64,000 nucleotides of DNA from JAKAGZ01 sp963748105. GTDB taxonomy: Bacteria; Bacteroidota; Ignavibacteria; Ignavibacteriales; Ignavibacteriaceae. The stretch is taken from contig CAVVHP010000030.1 of the NCBI GenBank assembly GCA_963748105.1, forward strand, positions 1-64,000. Reading direction: 5' to 3'. The position numbers and the translations under genes are program-made. Every line of letters begins with the position of its first letter. Within the stretch, counting starts at the first letter, position 1. A model generated the notes under the pieces. It ran no database searches. It was not told the origin of the DNA and saw only the letters and a program-made list of their open reading frames with translations. Below are positions 26,143 through 34,047 of the stretch, one piece after another.

Positions 26143-26967
26143 ATGATCAGAAAAATAAAACTGTTTCATAACATAATTTTATTATTAGTCCTCTTTTCAG
26201 GAGGCAATATTTTTGCTCAGAAAAATGCAACAGCAAAAATAGATACAATAATTTGGAATGACATTAAATTTCAGAAATATATAATCCATTATACTGACTC
26301 TGATGCTGGAATGTTTATGTCTTTAAAAACATATCTTGATCAGGGTATATCAACTGTTGAAAAATATTTCGGCAAAAAATTTCCAAAATCATTTGACGTT
26401 TATATTTATCCAAAACGTTCAGATATGGATAAAGCCTGGCAAAAAGCCTGGGGGATTCCCGGATTCAAATCCCAATGCTGGATGGTTGCAAGTGGGGTTG
26501 CTGACAAATTGGATATTTTGAGTCCGTCTGTATGGAAGTCAGAGGCTTGTGAACATAATCCTGAAGACAAGACAGCTACAAAAGATCTCATAGCTCACGA
26601 ACTTGTGCATGTTTATCAGGGACAGGTTAACCGGAATCCGGATTTTGCTGGAATGGATAATATCGGCTGGTTTATTGAGGGGCTTGCTGTTTTTGTCTCA
26701 GGACAGTTAACTAAAGACAGGATTGATCGTGCTGTTAAAGCCATCAAAATGGGGGACTATCCCAGAGAATTGAAGAATGCCTGGAGCGGAGCAAATAAAT
26801 ACGGATTTTCCGGTTTATTAGTCAGTTATATCAGTTCGAAATACGGAAAAGATAAAATTACAGAATTACTGACTCAATCTACTCAAAAGGGCATTCTCAG
26901 CATGTTAAATGTGACTGAACAAAAATTATTAAATTATTGGAAAAACTGGGTACTTAAACAAAGATAA
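26143..26967 (+). CDS. secreted MA-like zinc peptidase
   Basis: A signal peptide (LFHNIILLLVLFSGGNIFAQ) leads a 274-residue protein with the zinc motif HELVH (~151-155) followed by a Glu in WFIEGLAVFVSGQ about 24 residues later, the gluzincin arrangement of peptidase MA-like proteins. The upstream part (FDVYIYPKRSDMDKAW) also matches this group, in which a small domain precedes the active site. It is probably a periplasmic peptidase or a peptidase-like protein; the substrate is not known. The next gene begins 2 bases after its stop. Confidence 0.75.
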   Translation: MIRKIKLFHNIILLLVLFSGGNIFAQKNATAKIDTIIWNDIKFQKYIIHYTDSDAGMFMSLKTYLDQGISTVEKYFGKKFPKSFDVYIYPKRSDMDKAWQKAWGIPGFKSQCWMVASGVADKLDILSPSVWKSEACEHNPEDKTATKDLIAHELVHVYQGQVNRNPDFAGMDNIGWFIEGLAVFVSGQLTKDRIDRAVKAIKMGDYPRELKNAWSGANKYGFSGLLVSYISSKYGKDKITELLTQSTQKGILSMLNVTEQKLLNYWKNWVLKQR

Positions 26968-26969
26968 AA

Positions 26970-27275
26970 ATGAAGCCAAAAGATTTACTTAAAAAATTTA
27001 ATGTGAAAAAAGTTCTGCTGCTTCCAGTAGCAGAACTTGAAGCCTTGCTGAATACAGGAGAAATTATTGTTGAAAAAGACACAATTGTAAACGGTAAAGT
27101 AAGAATATTAAACCTGGCGGGAAGTATACTTTTCCAGGAAATTACCGCGAAAGACGAGTTGGCCCTCAGAAAATTTACCCGCCTTAAAGATGCTGAAAAT
27201 CTGGTTAATGACAGGCTTGCCGTTTATGAAAATATGTGGAACGGATGTGGCTGCAAAGTGAATTATTACGAATAG
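26970..27275 (+). CDS. small hypothetical protein with CxC tail
   Basis: The 101-residue protein is lysine/leucine-rich with alternating strands (VKKVLLLPVAELEALL, DTIVNGKVRILNLAGSILF) and ends in WNGCGCKVNYYE, a Cys-X-Cys pair that could bind a metal. No signal peptide or membrane segment is present. It follows the MA-like peptidase by only 2 bases, so it belongs to the same transcript. I do not recognise a family. Confidence 0.6.
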   Translation: MKPKDLLKKFNVKKVLLLPVAELEALLNTGEIIVEKDTIVNGKVRILNLAGSILFQEITAKDELALRKFTRLKDAENLVNDRLAVYENMWNGCGCKVNYYE

Positions 27276-27369
27276 CTGGCATAATACCCACGGAATTGTA
27301 ACCTGCCATTAATTTCCTTAATTTTTCCACAGACTAAATATGTTTTTAAAAGATATTTGTGGGAGACTT

Positions 27370-27669
27370 ATGAACGTTATTGCTGATTTTTGCATCGTCC
27401 CGATTGAAGTCGGAATTTCCGTATCAAAATATGTGGCTGAATGTGAAAAAATATTTAAAGAAGAAGGATTAAAAACCAATCTGCACGCATACGGCACTAA
27501 CCTGGAGGGTGACTGGGACCAGGTGTTTGCTGCAATTAAAAAATGTCACGAAAAAGTTCACCGAATGGGTGCTTCAAGAATTTCATCAACATTGAGATTT
27601 GGTACGAGGACTGACAGAGAGCAGACGATGAAAGATAAAATAGATAGCGTGGAAACCAAACTAAAATAA
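27370..27669 (+). CDS. MTH1187-type thiamine-binding protein
   Basis: A 99-residue protein of the small ferredoxin-like MTH1187/YkoF-type family: MNVIADFCIVPIEVGISVSKYVAEC, LHAYGTNLEGDWDQVFAAIKKCHEKVH and the closing RFGTRTDR. Members bind thiamine or related pyrimidines and form tetramers, but a physiological role is not established. ATG 27370 is preferred to 27340 because GGGAG stands just before it and the family starts there. The AEC transporter begins 10 bases downstream, so the pair may be coexpressed. Confidence 0.85.
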   Translation: MNVIADFCIVPIEVGISVSKYVAECEKIFKEEGLKTNLHAYGTNLEGDWDQVFAAIKKCHEKVHRMGASRISSTLRFGTRTDREQTMKDKIDSVETKLK

Positions 27670-27679
27670 AAGCGAAAAT

Positions 27680-28624
27680 ATGCAAAACCTGATATTTACC
27701 GCAAACATTGTTGTTCCCGTATTTATAATTGTTGCTCTTGGATACCTGTTGCGCAGACGAAAATTGATTAATGATAATTTTGTTAACCTTTCTTCCAAAA
27801 TTGTCTTTTCGGTTTCACTCCCGGTTTTGATATTTACCGAAATATCGAAAATTGATCTAGACGTGATCCTGGACTTTAAGTTAATCTTGTTTATTTACAC
27901 GGGTACTTTAGTATCTTTCTTTCTTATTTGGGTTTTATCTGCACCATTTATAAAAAACGGAAAAGATGAAAGCGCTTTTCTGCAGGGAAGTTTCAGAGGA
28001 AATTTTGCGATTGTAGGCCTCGCTCTCATTGCAAATCTTTACGGGCCTGGGAAACTTGGAAAAGCTTCACTGGTGCTGGCGTTTACAATTCCGCTTTATA
28101 ATATTCTTGCTGTAGTTGCTTTAACGGTGCCGGTTAGAAAGGAAAAAAATCTGGATTTAAAATCTACTATATGGGAGATTGTTAGAAACCCACTTGTACT
28201 TGGTGTACTGTTTGCACTGCCATTTTCATATTTTAAAATTCAGGTTAGTGATATAATATTAACCACTGCCAATTATATAGCAGCCCTTGCTTTGCCTCTT
28301 GCTTTGCTAGGCATCGGGGGTTTTCTGAATTTTGATGATATCAAGGAAGGATTAAAATTAACTTCAATTTCTTCAGGTATAAAACTTGTCCTTATACCTC
28401 TGGTTGCTACATTTGCAGCTTATGAATTTGGATTTGTAGGTGACGATCTTGGTATCATTTTTATCCTGTTTGCCTGTCCCACAGCAATTGCAAGTTTTAT
28501 TATGGCCGAAGCAATGGGGGTCAACAGCAAACTTGCAGGCAATATATTATTGGTTACTACTATGGTTTCAGTTGTCACAATTGCAGTGGGATTATTTATT
28601 CTGAAACAGAACGGACTTATATAA
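27680..28624 (+). CDS. AEC family (auxin efflux carrier-like) transporter
   Basis: A 314-residue membrane protein with about ten hydrophobic segments and the internal two-fold pattern of the AEC family. The N-terminal part (VVPVFIIVALGYLLRRRKLI, SLPVLIFTEISK) matches bacterial malate/auxin-carrier-like permeases, as do the QGSFRGNFAIVGLALIANLYG segment and the C-terminal FACPTAIASFIMAEAMG. It is expected to move a small carboxylate or related solute across the inner membrane. It comes directly after the thiamine-binding protein gene; whether its cargo is thiamine-related is unknown. Confidence 0.85.
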   Translation: MQNLIFTANIVVPVFIIVALGYLLRRRKLINDNFVNLSSKIVFSVSLPVLIFTEISKIDLDVILDFKLILFIYTGTLVSFFLIWVLSAPFIKNGKDESAFLQGSFRGNFAIVGLALIANLYGPGKLGKASLVLAFTIPLYNILAVVALTVPVRKEKNLDLKSTIWEIVRNPLVLGVLFALPFSYFKIQVSDIILTTANYIAALALPLALLGIGGFLNFDDIKEGLKLTSISSGIKLVLIPLVATFAAYEFGFVGDDLGIIFILFACPTAIASFIMAEAMGVNSKLAGNILLVTTMVSVVTIAVGLFILKQNGLI

Positions 28625-28638
28625 AAACGGAGATTACT

Positions 28639-29115
28639 ATGACTGATAAATTATTGAGAGAACAACTGATTAATTTATTGAAAGGCGGGCGGGCATCTGT
28701 GACATTTGAATCGGCGCTTGAAAACGTAGGACCGGGATTAAGAAATAAAAGGCCATCGGAAAATATCCACTCAGTTTGGGAAAACCTCGAACATATGAGA
28801 ATAGCCCAGGAGGACATTTTAAAGTATACTGTTGATAAAAAATGGAAATCACCTGTATGGCCCGAAGGATACTGGCCGGATGATAAACGCAATATAGATG
28901 ATGAAAAGTGGAAAAATTCTCTGTCATCTTTTCTGAATGACAGGGATGAATTAATAAAATTAGTACTTAATGAAAATATAGGTCTAACTTCTAAAATCCC
29001 ACACACTGATGGACACACTTATTTACGGGAAATTCTTATCGTGGCAGAACATAACGCCTATCATCTTGGGCAAATACTCACTGCAAGAAAGCTATTGAAT
29101 GATTGGAAAAATTAA
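28639..29115 (+). CDS. DinB-like four-helix metalloprotein
   Basis: The 158-residue protein has the DinB/YfiT helical-bundle pattern: N-terminal LLREQLINLLKGGRA, a first His in WENLEHMRIAQEDIL (~52) and the HNAYHLGQIL motif near the C-terminus (~138-147), which together supply the three-His metal site. Members include thiol-dependent transferases and damage-inducible proteins of unknown role. An AACGGAG stretch before the ATG is the ribosome site. It is the last gene before a long gene-free stretch. Confidence 0.8.
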   Translation: MTDKLLREQLINLLKGGRASVTFESALENVGPGLRNKRPSENIHSVWENLEHMRIAQEDILKYTVDKKWKSPVWPEGYWPDDKRNIDDEKWKNSLSSFLNDRDELIKLVLNENIGLTSKIPHTDGHTYLREILIVAEHNAYHLGQILTARKLLNDWKN

Positions 29116-29848
29116 GTTTTCTTTTTGGGTTGCGCATTAAACATCAAGCCAAGTAATTCTAGATCACAAAACAAAAGGGGAGCCAGCACTTATCGCAAAT
29201 CCAGGTCCGATTTTTTTTTAGCATTAATAAGCCGATAAGTAATAATCTTAAAAATTGACAGGAGAATTGTTGGATTATGGAAATTTCCTACACGAATAGG
29301 GGCACCCGGAATTCCCTTTCCCACGAATTCGGTTTCATTTCATCCAATAAAAACAACCCTAAACCACCCACCATGGGATACTTCTTCAATTTTTTCGCAA
29401 AAATTATTAGGATTGCTTCAATTGTTGCAAAAATGCCGTTTTTAGGTGTATTTAATATTTTATTTAAATAATAGTGCGAAATTCTAATTAAGCTAAACTG
29501 GTTCATAAAAAATTCATTGTTTTTCGTATAATTTGGACGGAATTCTAAAGTTTAATAAGTGCGAAAATTTTTCTATATTTAATTATTGATTATATACCTA
29601 ACTTTAATAAGTTGAAAAATATTATTAATATATTCAATTATGGGCTAATTTAAGCTTTTAATGTGGTACAATTTGCTATGAATAAAATGCGCATTATTAT
29701 AAATAATTTTATAAGTTTGCCTATATAATAGGGGACTTTTTATTCTTCTACCACAAAGATTTATTTTTTTCAAGTTGGCACGGCTGTGAAATCCTTATCA
29801 TTTAAACTAAATGTGCATTATAATTAATTTAATAAAATATAAAATACT
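29116..29848. other. 733-bp AT-rich gene-free stretch
   Basis: No convincing gene is present. A 64-codon frame at 29277-29471 has a GGAG 12 bases before its ATG, but its translation lacks any recognisable feature and I do not call it. ACTTATCG near 29188 and CGATAAGT near 29232 form an 8-bp inverted repeat around a T9 run. The right part is strongly AT-rich and presumably holds the promoter region of the sigma-54 activator gene at 29849. No rRNA, tRNA or CRISPR signal is seen. Confidence 0.5.
29775..29790 (+). promoter_or_regulatory. possible sigma-54 promoter, only the -24 half clear
   Basis: TTGGCACG at 29775-29782 is a perfect sigma-54 -24 element. At the required spacing the -12 position reads TGAA instead of TTGC, so the match is half. 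It stands about 60 bases before the start of a sigma-54 activator gene, which gives some reason to keep it in mind as an autoregulatory or decayed promoter. Confidence 0.2.
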
Positions 29849-31345
29849 ATGATTAATATTAACGAGCAGGAAGACCTCGGACAAATAAAGTTAATAACAA
29901 AAGAACAGTATGAGACTCTTTATAAAGTAAGTAAGATTTTAAATTCTGCCGTTTATGAAAGCACACTTGTTAAGAGTATTCTGGATTTGGTAATAAAAGT
30001 AATAAATGCTGAGCGCGGACTTGTTGTAAAATTTGACGAAGAGAATAATAATTTTACTATTATTGCCGCCCGAAATGTTCAGCAGGAAACAATTAGTGAC
30101 CTTTCTGAATTTTCTTCTGGGGTTTTACAAAAAGTAATAGATAATAAAGAGCCCTGTCTCTATCACGATGTTCAGAATGACCCTAACGTTTCACAGTTTG
30201 TGAGCTTACAATTATACAATATTAAATCTATAATTGGTGTACCTATTATAAGAAACGATAAAATTTGGGGCGTGATACTTGCTGACAGCAGGGCGAACAG
30301 GAAAGAATTTACTGATGAAAATCTTTTATTCTTAGATTTTTTTTCAAACATCGTTTCACCTGCCCTTGATAAAATTATTCAACTCTCGGAATTACAGGAT
30401 GAAAATTTAATTCTCAAAAATCAGATTGAATCTGCAAAAACAATTCCGGAATTAATTGGTAATAGCTCTGTGATGAAAAATCTTGCAGCATTAATTCATA
30501 AGGTAGCCAAGACTGATGCAACGGTACTCTTACTTGGTGAAAGTGGAACTGGAAAAGAAATTGTGGCAAATGCAATTCATTATTTGAGTTCACGAGTAAA
30601 TAGGCCCTATCTTGCACAATTTTGTGGATCAATTCCTGATACATTACTTGAGAGTGAATTATTTGGCTATAAAAAAGGTGCTTTTACTGGTGCAACTTCA
30701 GATAAAAAAGGATTATTTGAAGTTGCAAATTCCGGCACATTTTTTCTGGATGAAATTGCAGATATTTCAATTGCTTTGCAGGCAAAATTATTAAGAGTTT
30801 TGCAAAACAAGGAAATAATAAAAATTGGGGATACTCATGCTAAGCAGGTTGATGTAAGGATTATTGCTGCAACGAATAAAGATCTTAAAGAATTAGTAAA
30901 TGATGGTAAATTTAGGGAGGACCTTTTTTATAGGCTTAATGTTTTCCCAATTAATTTGCCGTCCTTAAAAGAAAGGCGTGGTGATATCCCTTTATTAACA
31001 AAATATTTTATAAATAAATATTCTGATAAAGATATTCAGATAAGTTCGCAAGCTTTAAAAGAGTTGGAATTATATGATTGGCCGGGTAATGTTCGCCAAC
31101 TTGAAAATATAATACAGCGTGCTCTTATTCTTTGTGATTCAAATAAACTTCAACCAGAACACATTGTTATTGAAGATGGTTCAGATGGAGTAAATTTTAA
31201 CGGTACCTTAAAAGAGATTGAGAAATTATTGCTTAAAAAAAGATTAAATGAATTTGAAGGAAACCGGACTTTAACAGCTAAATCTTTAGGAGTTTCTGTT
31301 AGGTGGGTTCAGCTTAAACTTAAAGAAATGGATGAAGTTTTATAA
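29849..31345 (+). CDS. sigma-54-dependent activator with GAF sensor domain
   Basis: The 498-residue protein has an N-terminal GAF domain (~20-180; VIKVINAERGLVVKF, IKSIIGVPIIRNDKIWGVILAD), then a sigma-54 AAA+ core with Walker A GESGTGKE (~229-236), the sigma-54 contact loop GAFTGA (~278-283), Walker B FFLDEIAD and RIIAATNKDL. It ends in a Fis-type helix-turn-helix (~465-493; NRTLTAKSLGVSVRWVQLKL). It should turn on sigma-54 promoters in response to a small ligand or partner. There is no receiver domain, so input is by GAF or by the adjacent Ser/Thr kinase, whose gene starts 2 bases after its stop. Confidence 0.92.
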   Translation: MININEQEDLGQIKLITKEQYETLYKVSKILNSAVYESTLVKSILDLVIKVINAERGLVVKFDEENNNFTIIAARNVQQETISDLSEFSSGVLQKVIDNKEPCLYHDVQNDPNVSQFVSLQLYNIKSIIGVPIIRNDKIWGVILADSRANRKEFTDENLLFLDFFSNIVSPALDKIIQLSELQDENLILKNQIESAKTIPELIGNSSVMKNLAALIHKVAKTDATVLLLGESGTGKEIVANAIHYLSSRVNRPYLAQFCGSIPDTLLESELFGYKKGAFTGATSDKKGLFEVANSGTFFLDEIADISIALQAKLLRVLQNKEIIKIGDTHAKQVDVRIIAATNKDLKELVNDGKFREDLFYRLNVFPINLPSLKERRGDIPLLTKYFINKYSDKDIQISSQALKELELYDWPGNVRQLENIIQRALILCDSNKLQPEHIVIEDGSDGVNFNGTLKEIEKLLLKKRLNEFEGNRTLTAKSLGVSVRWVQLKLKEMDEVL

Positions 31346-31347
31346 TA

Positions 31348-32889
31348 ATGAACCATAACTCCGGTGAAATAATATTTGACAAGTTTGAGATTATAGAATG
31401 TCTTAAAAGAGATTCTTATGCAAATGTGTACCTGGCAACACATATTTATCTCGGGAAAAAGATAATCCTTAAGACTCTAAATACGGACGATCTTACCGAT
31501 CAAACAATCTTAAAAAGATTTAAAAGAGAAGCTAAAATATTAGCACAGCTTGATCATCCCAACCTGATTAAAGTCCTTGATTTCGGAACTATTAAAAACC
31601 ATTTTTATATCTCCTTCGAGTATTATGAAAGCAGAAACTTAAGAGAAGTAATAAAACAAAATGATATTACTAATGAGACTAAATTTTATATTTTCATTCA
31701 GCTACTGAAGGCTCTAAATATTGCGCATCAGAATAAAATTGTTCATAGGGATATAAAACCCGAAAATATCTTAATTGGGACTGATTATCATTTGAAAATA
31801 GCTGACTTTGGTTTAGCAATGATTCAATCAGATGATAATCTTACACAAGATTCTTCTATTGTGGGTACACCCAGTTATATGTCTCCTGAACAATTACGCG
31901 GAGAAAAGACATTACAAACGGATATATTTTCAGCTGGAATTGTCGCTTATGAACTTTACTCGGGATTCAATCCTTTTAGTGGGAATGCAGTTTCAGACAC
32001 TGTAAACAAGATTCTAAATTATGATGAAAATATCGGGACAATTGATTTTAATAAATTACCGGAAGCTGTGCGAGAAGCTGTTAAAAGTATGTTGAGGAAA
32101 AGTCAGAAAAATAGAGCTAAATCCATTATGGAAGTACTGAATTTGTTGGGGATAGAGGGAGATATATACAAACCTGTTAAATCAAAAGATATTTTTAACT
32201 TTAAGTATAAAATATATACTCCGGCTGTATTTGTAATAGTTCTAATTATCGTTGTTAGTTTTCTTTTTTTTAATAAACTAGAGGAAAATGGTAAAGATTC
32301 TCTTGAAAACCTGCCTAAAAATTCAGAATTATTAGCTGCTGATTCAATGGCAAATCCGATATCAGCCCCTATAGGTTCAGGAAATGACATCTCGGATAAA
32401 AATAATTCCAACAAAACAGGGGCGGGCGCTGGAATAGAAAAGTCTATCATTGGTAAATTATTCGTTGAATGCTTACCCTATGCTGATATATATATTGACG
32501 GAAATAAAGTTGATAGTACTCCTCTAAAGGATTATATAGTATTAAAAACAGGGAGGCATTTACTGAAACTTGTGCACCCTGGTTATCCACCCTATATAAA
32601 AAAAATATTCATTCGCTCTGATAGAATAGAATCAGTGTCTCTAAATTATTCTGACGTACTGGGTTATCTGAAGTGCAATATTTATCCCTGGGGGGAAATT
32701 TTTATTAATGGGGATTCCAAAGGTATAACACCAATGTCCCCGATTCCTTTGTTAAATGGGAAATATGATTTGACGATTAAGAATCCGAAATATGAAGATT
32801 TCGAAGAAACAATAGATATTAATACAAAAGATACTTTGAATTTCAATCTAAATTTTGAAAAAGCCGGTGATAGTTTGAATTCAAAATAA
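31348..32889 (+). CDS. membrane Ser/Thr protein kinase with two PEGA domains
   Basis: A 513-residue Hanks-type kinase. The N-terminal domain (~10-265) has HRDIKPEN (~132) and DFGLAM (~152), but the glycine loop reads CLKRDSYANVYLA and is poor in glycine. The lysine in KKIILKTL is present. One transmembrane helix (~291-309) and a Ser/Asn-rich linker lead to two PEGA repeats outside the membrane (~370-430 and ~437-495, each with a Y-ADIYIDG or WGEIFING strand and a P-TP turn). PEGA domains occur in surface or S-layer-associated proteins. Its gene starts 2 bases after the sigma-54 activator, so it may phosphorylate or otherwise control that protein (inference). Confidence 0.9.
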   Translation: MNHNSGEIIFDKFEIIECLKRDSYANVYLATHIYLGKKIILKTLNTDDLTDQTILKRFKREAKILAQLDHPNLIKVLDFGTIKNHFYISFEYYESRNLREVIKQNDITNETKFYIFIQLLKALNIAHQNKIVHRDIKPENILIGTDYHLKIADFGLAMIQSDDNLTQDSSIVGTPSYMSPEQLRGEKTLQTDIFSAGIVAYELYSGFNPFSGNAVSDTVNKILNYDENIGTIDFNKLPEAVREAVKSMLRKSQKNRAKSIMEVLNLLGIEGDIYKPVKSKDIFNFKYKIYTPAVFVIVLIIVVSFLFFNKLEENGKDSLENLPKNSELLAADSMANPISAPIGSGNDISDKNNSNKTGAGAGIEKSIIGKLFVECLPYADIYIDGNKVDSTPLKDYIVLKTGRHLLKLVHPGYPPYIKKIFIRSDRIESVSLNYSDVLGYLKCNIYPWGEIFINGDSKGITPMSPIPLLNGKYDLTIKNPKYEDFEETIDINTKDTLNFNLNFEKAGDSLNSK

Positions 32890-33150
32890 AAATTATTTCA
32901 AGTATTATTGCCTTTCATTTATGCTAGTCCATTTAATCCATTTTCCCTAATATAACGAATCTAAACAAAGTCTCTTCTTAATCTCTATGTTAAAAGTATT
33001 TAGTTTGAAAATAAACTAGTGTATATTAGACTCGTCCTGTATCATTCTACAAGCTTGCTTTACTACTCATAAAAATAGTAAATTGTAAATAAGTATTTCT
33101 TATTTTTTCTGGACAAAGTTAGGAATTGTATAAAAACAAAAAAATATAAT

Positions 33151-33990
33151 ATGAGAAGTATTTCCGCCATAGTTTTAATATTTTGCACTATCCCGGTTTT
33201 TGTAAATGCCCAGCAAAATTCAGCTAAACTAGATTCATTAGTTCAGGAATTTGAAGCTTTTAATTACACCAGGGTAATAGCTTTAGCAGACAGTTTGTTA
33301 AAAACAGATCCTAATTTTTCGGATAATCAGCTTATTAATATTTACAGGATTAAGGGGATATCTCAATTTTCTCTTCAGGATGAAGAAGAAGCGCAAATAA
33401 GCTTTAGAGCTATCTTGAATATTGACTCTACATTTAATCTCGATTCTTCAAAAACCTCGCCCAAAATTATCCTATTCTTTAATAATGTAAAATCAAAATA
33501 TCTGGAAATACTAGCTAAGGAAAAAGAATTAAGGTTGGCTAGACAAGATTCACTTAAATCTTCACAAATTGATCTTGAAAAAAGTGCAGAGGAAAATCTA
33601 AGAAAAACTATGATTCGTTCATTAATTTTACCAGGATTGGGTCACATTTATATAGGGGAAAAATCCAAGGGTATTGTCCTTACCGCTTTCAGCACCGTTT
33701 CTTTGGGCTCAATGATTTATTTTATAATTGACGCAAATAGAAAAGAAAATGAATACAGGTCTGAAACAGACCCAAATTTAAAACCTGTTCGTTACACTGA
33801 TTTTCATAATTCTACAAAACTCAGAAATTTTTCCATAGTTACTTTCGCTGCAATTTGGATTTATAGTCAGATTGATATATTGTTTTTTACAAAATTTCCA
33901 AAAGACTCAGATTTGAGTGCACAGAAATTGCCAACTCTTAATTATAATTCCTTTAGAGGGATACAATTAAGTTACAAATTCAACTTTTAA
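33151..33990 (+). CDS. DUF5683-like membrane protein with signal peptide
   Basis: The 279-residue protein starts with a signal peptide (AIVLIFCTIPVFVNAQ), followed by a helical, TPR-like periplasmic part (~25-130), a charged coiled stretch (EILAKEKELRLARQDSLK), then a membrane region opening with SLILPGLGHIYIGEKSKGIVLTAF, the signature of DUF5683-type proteins in Bacteroidota. A second hydrophobic segment (~222-240) follows. A 261-base AT-rich gap separates it from the PEGA kinase; a shared regulon is possible but unproven. Function unknown. Confidence 0.7.
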   Translation: MRSISAIVLIFCTIPVFVNAQQNSAKLDSLVQEFEAFNYTRVIALADSLLKTDPNFSDNQLINIYRIKGISQFSLQDEEEAQISFRAILNIDSTFNLDSSKTSPKIILFFNNVKSKYLEILAKEKELRLARQDSLKSSQIDLEKSAEENLRKTMIRSLILPGLGHIYIGEKSKGIVLTAFSTVSLGSMIYFIIDANRKENEYRSETDPNLKPVRYTDFHNSTKLRNFSIVTFAAIWIYSQIDILFFTKFPKDSDLSAQKLPTLNYNSFRGIQLSYKFNF

Positions 33991-34004
33991 AACATTACTA
34001 CTTT

Positions 34005-34030
34005 ACAAATTGTTATGTTGAATTTGTTTT
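34005..34030 (+). terminator. weak AT-rich terminator between convergent genes
   Basis: ACAAATT (34005-34011) and AATTTGT (34021-34027) form a 7-bp AT-rich stem with a 9-base loop and a short T tail. It lies in the 57-base gap between the convergent DUF5683-like gene and the triple AAA+ gene, where termination is expected. The low GC of the stem makes the call weak. Confidence 0.3.
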
Positions 34031-34047
34031 GAAGGCATTGTTTGAGA

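Noticed and set aside
29277..29471. 64-codon frame with GGAG upstream
   Set aside because: Spacing to the ATG is long (12 bases), the translation shows no family features, and the frame is interrupted by no supporting context; left as part of the gene-free stretch.
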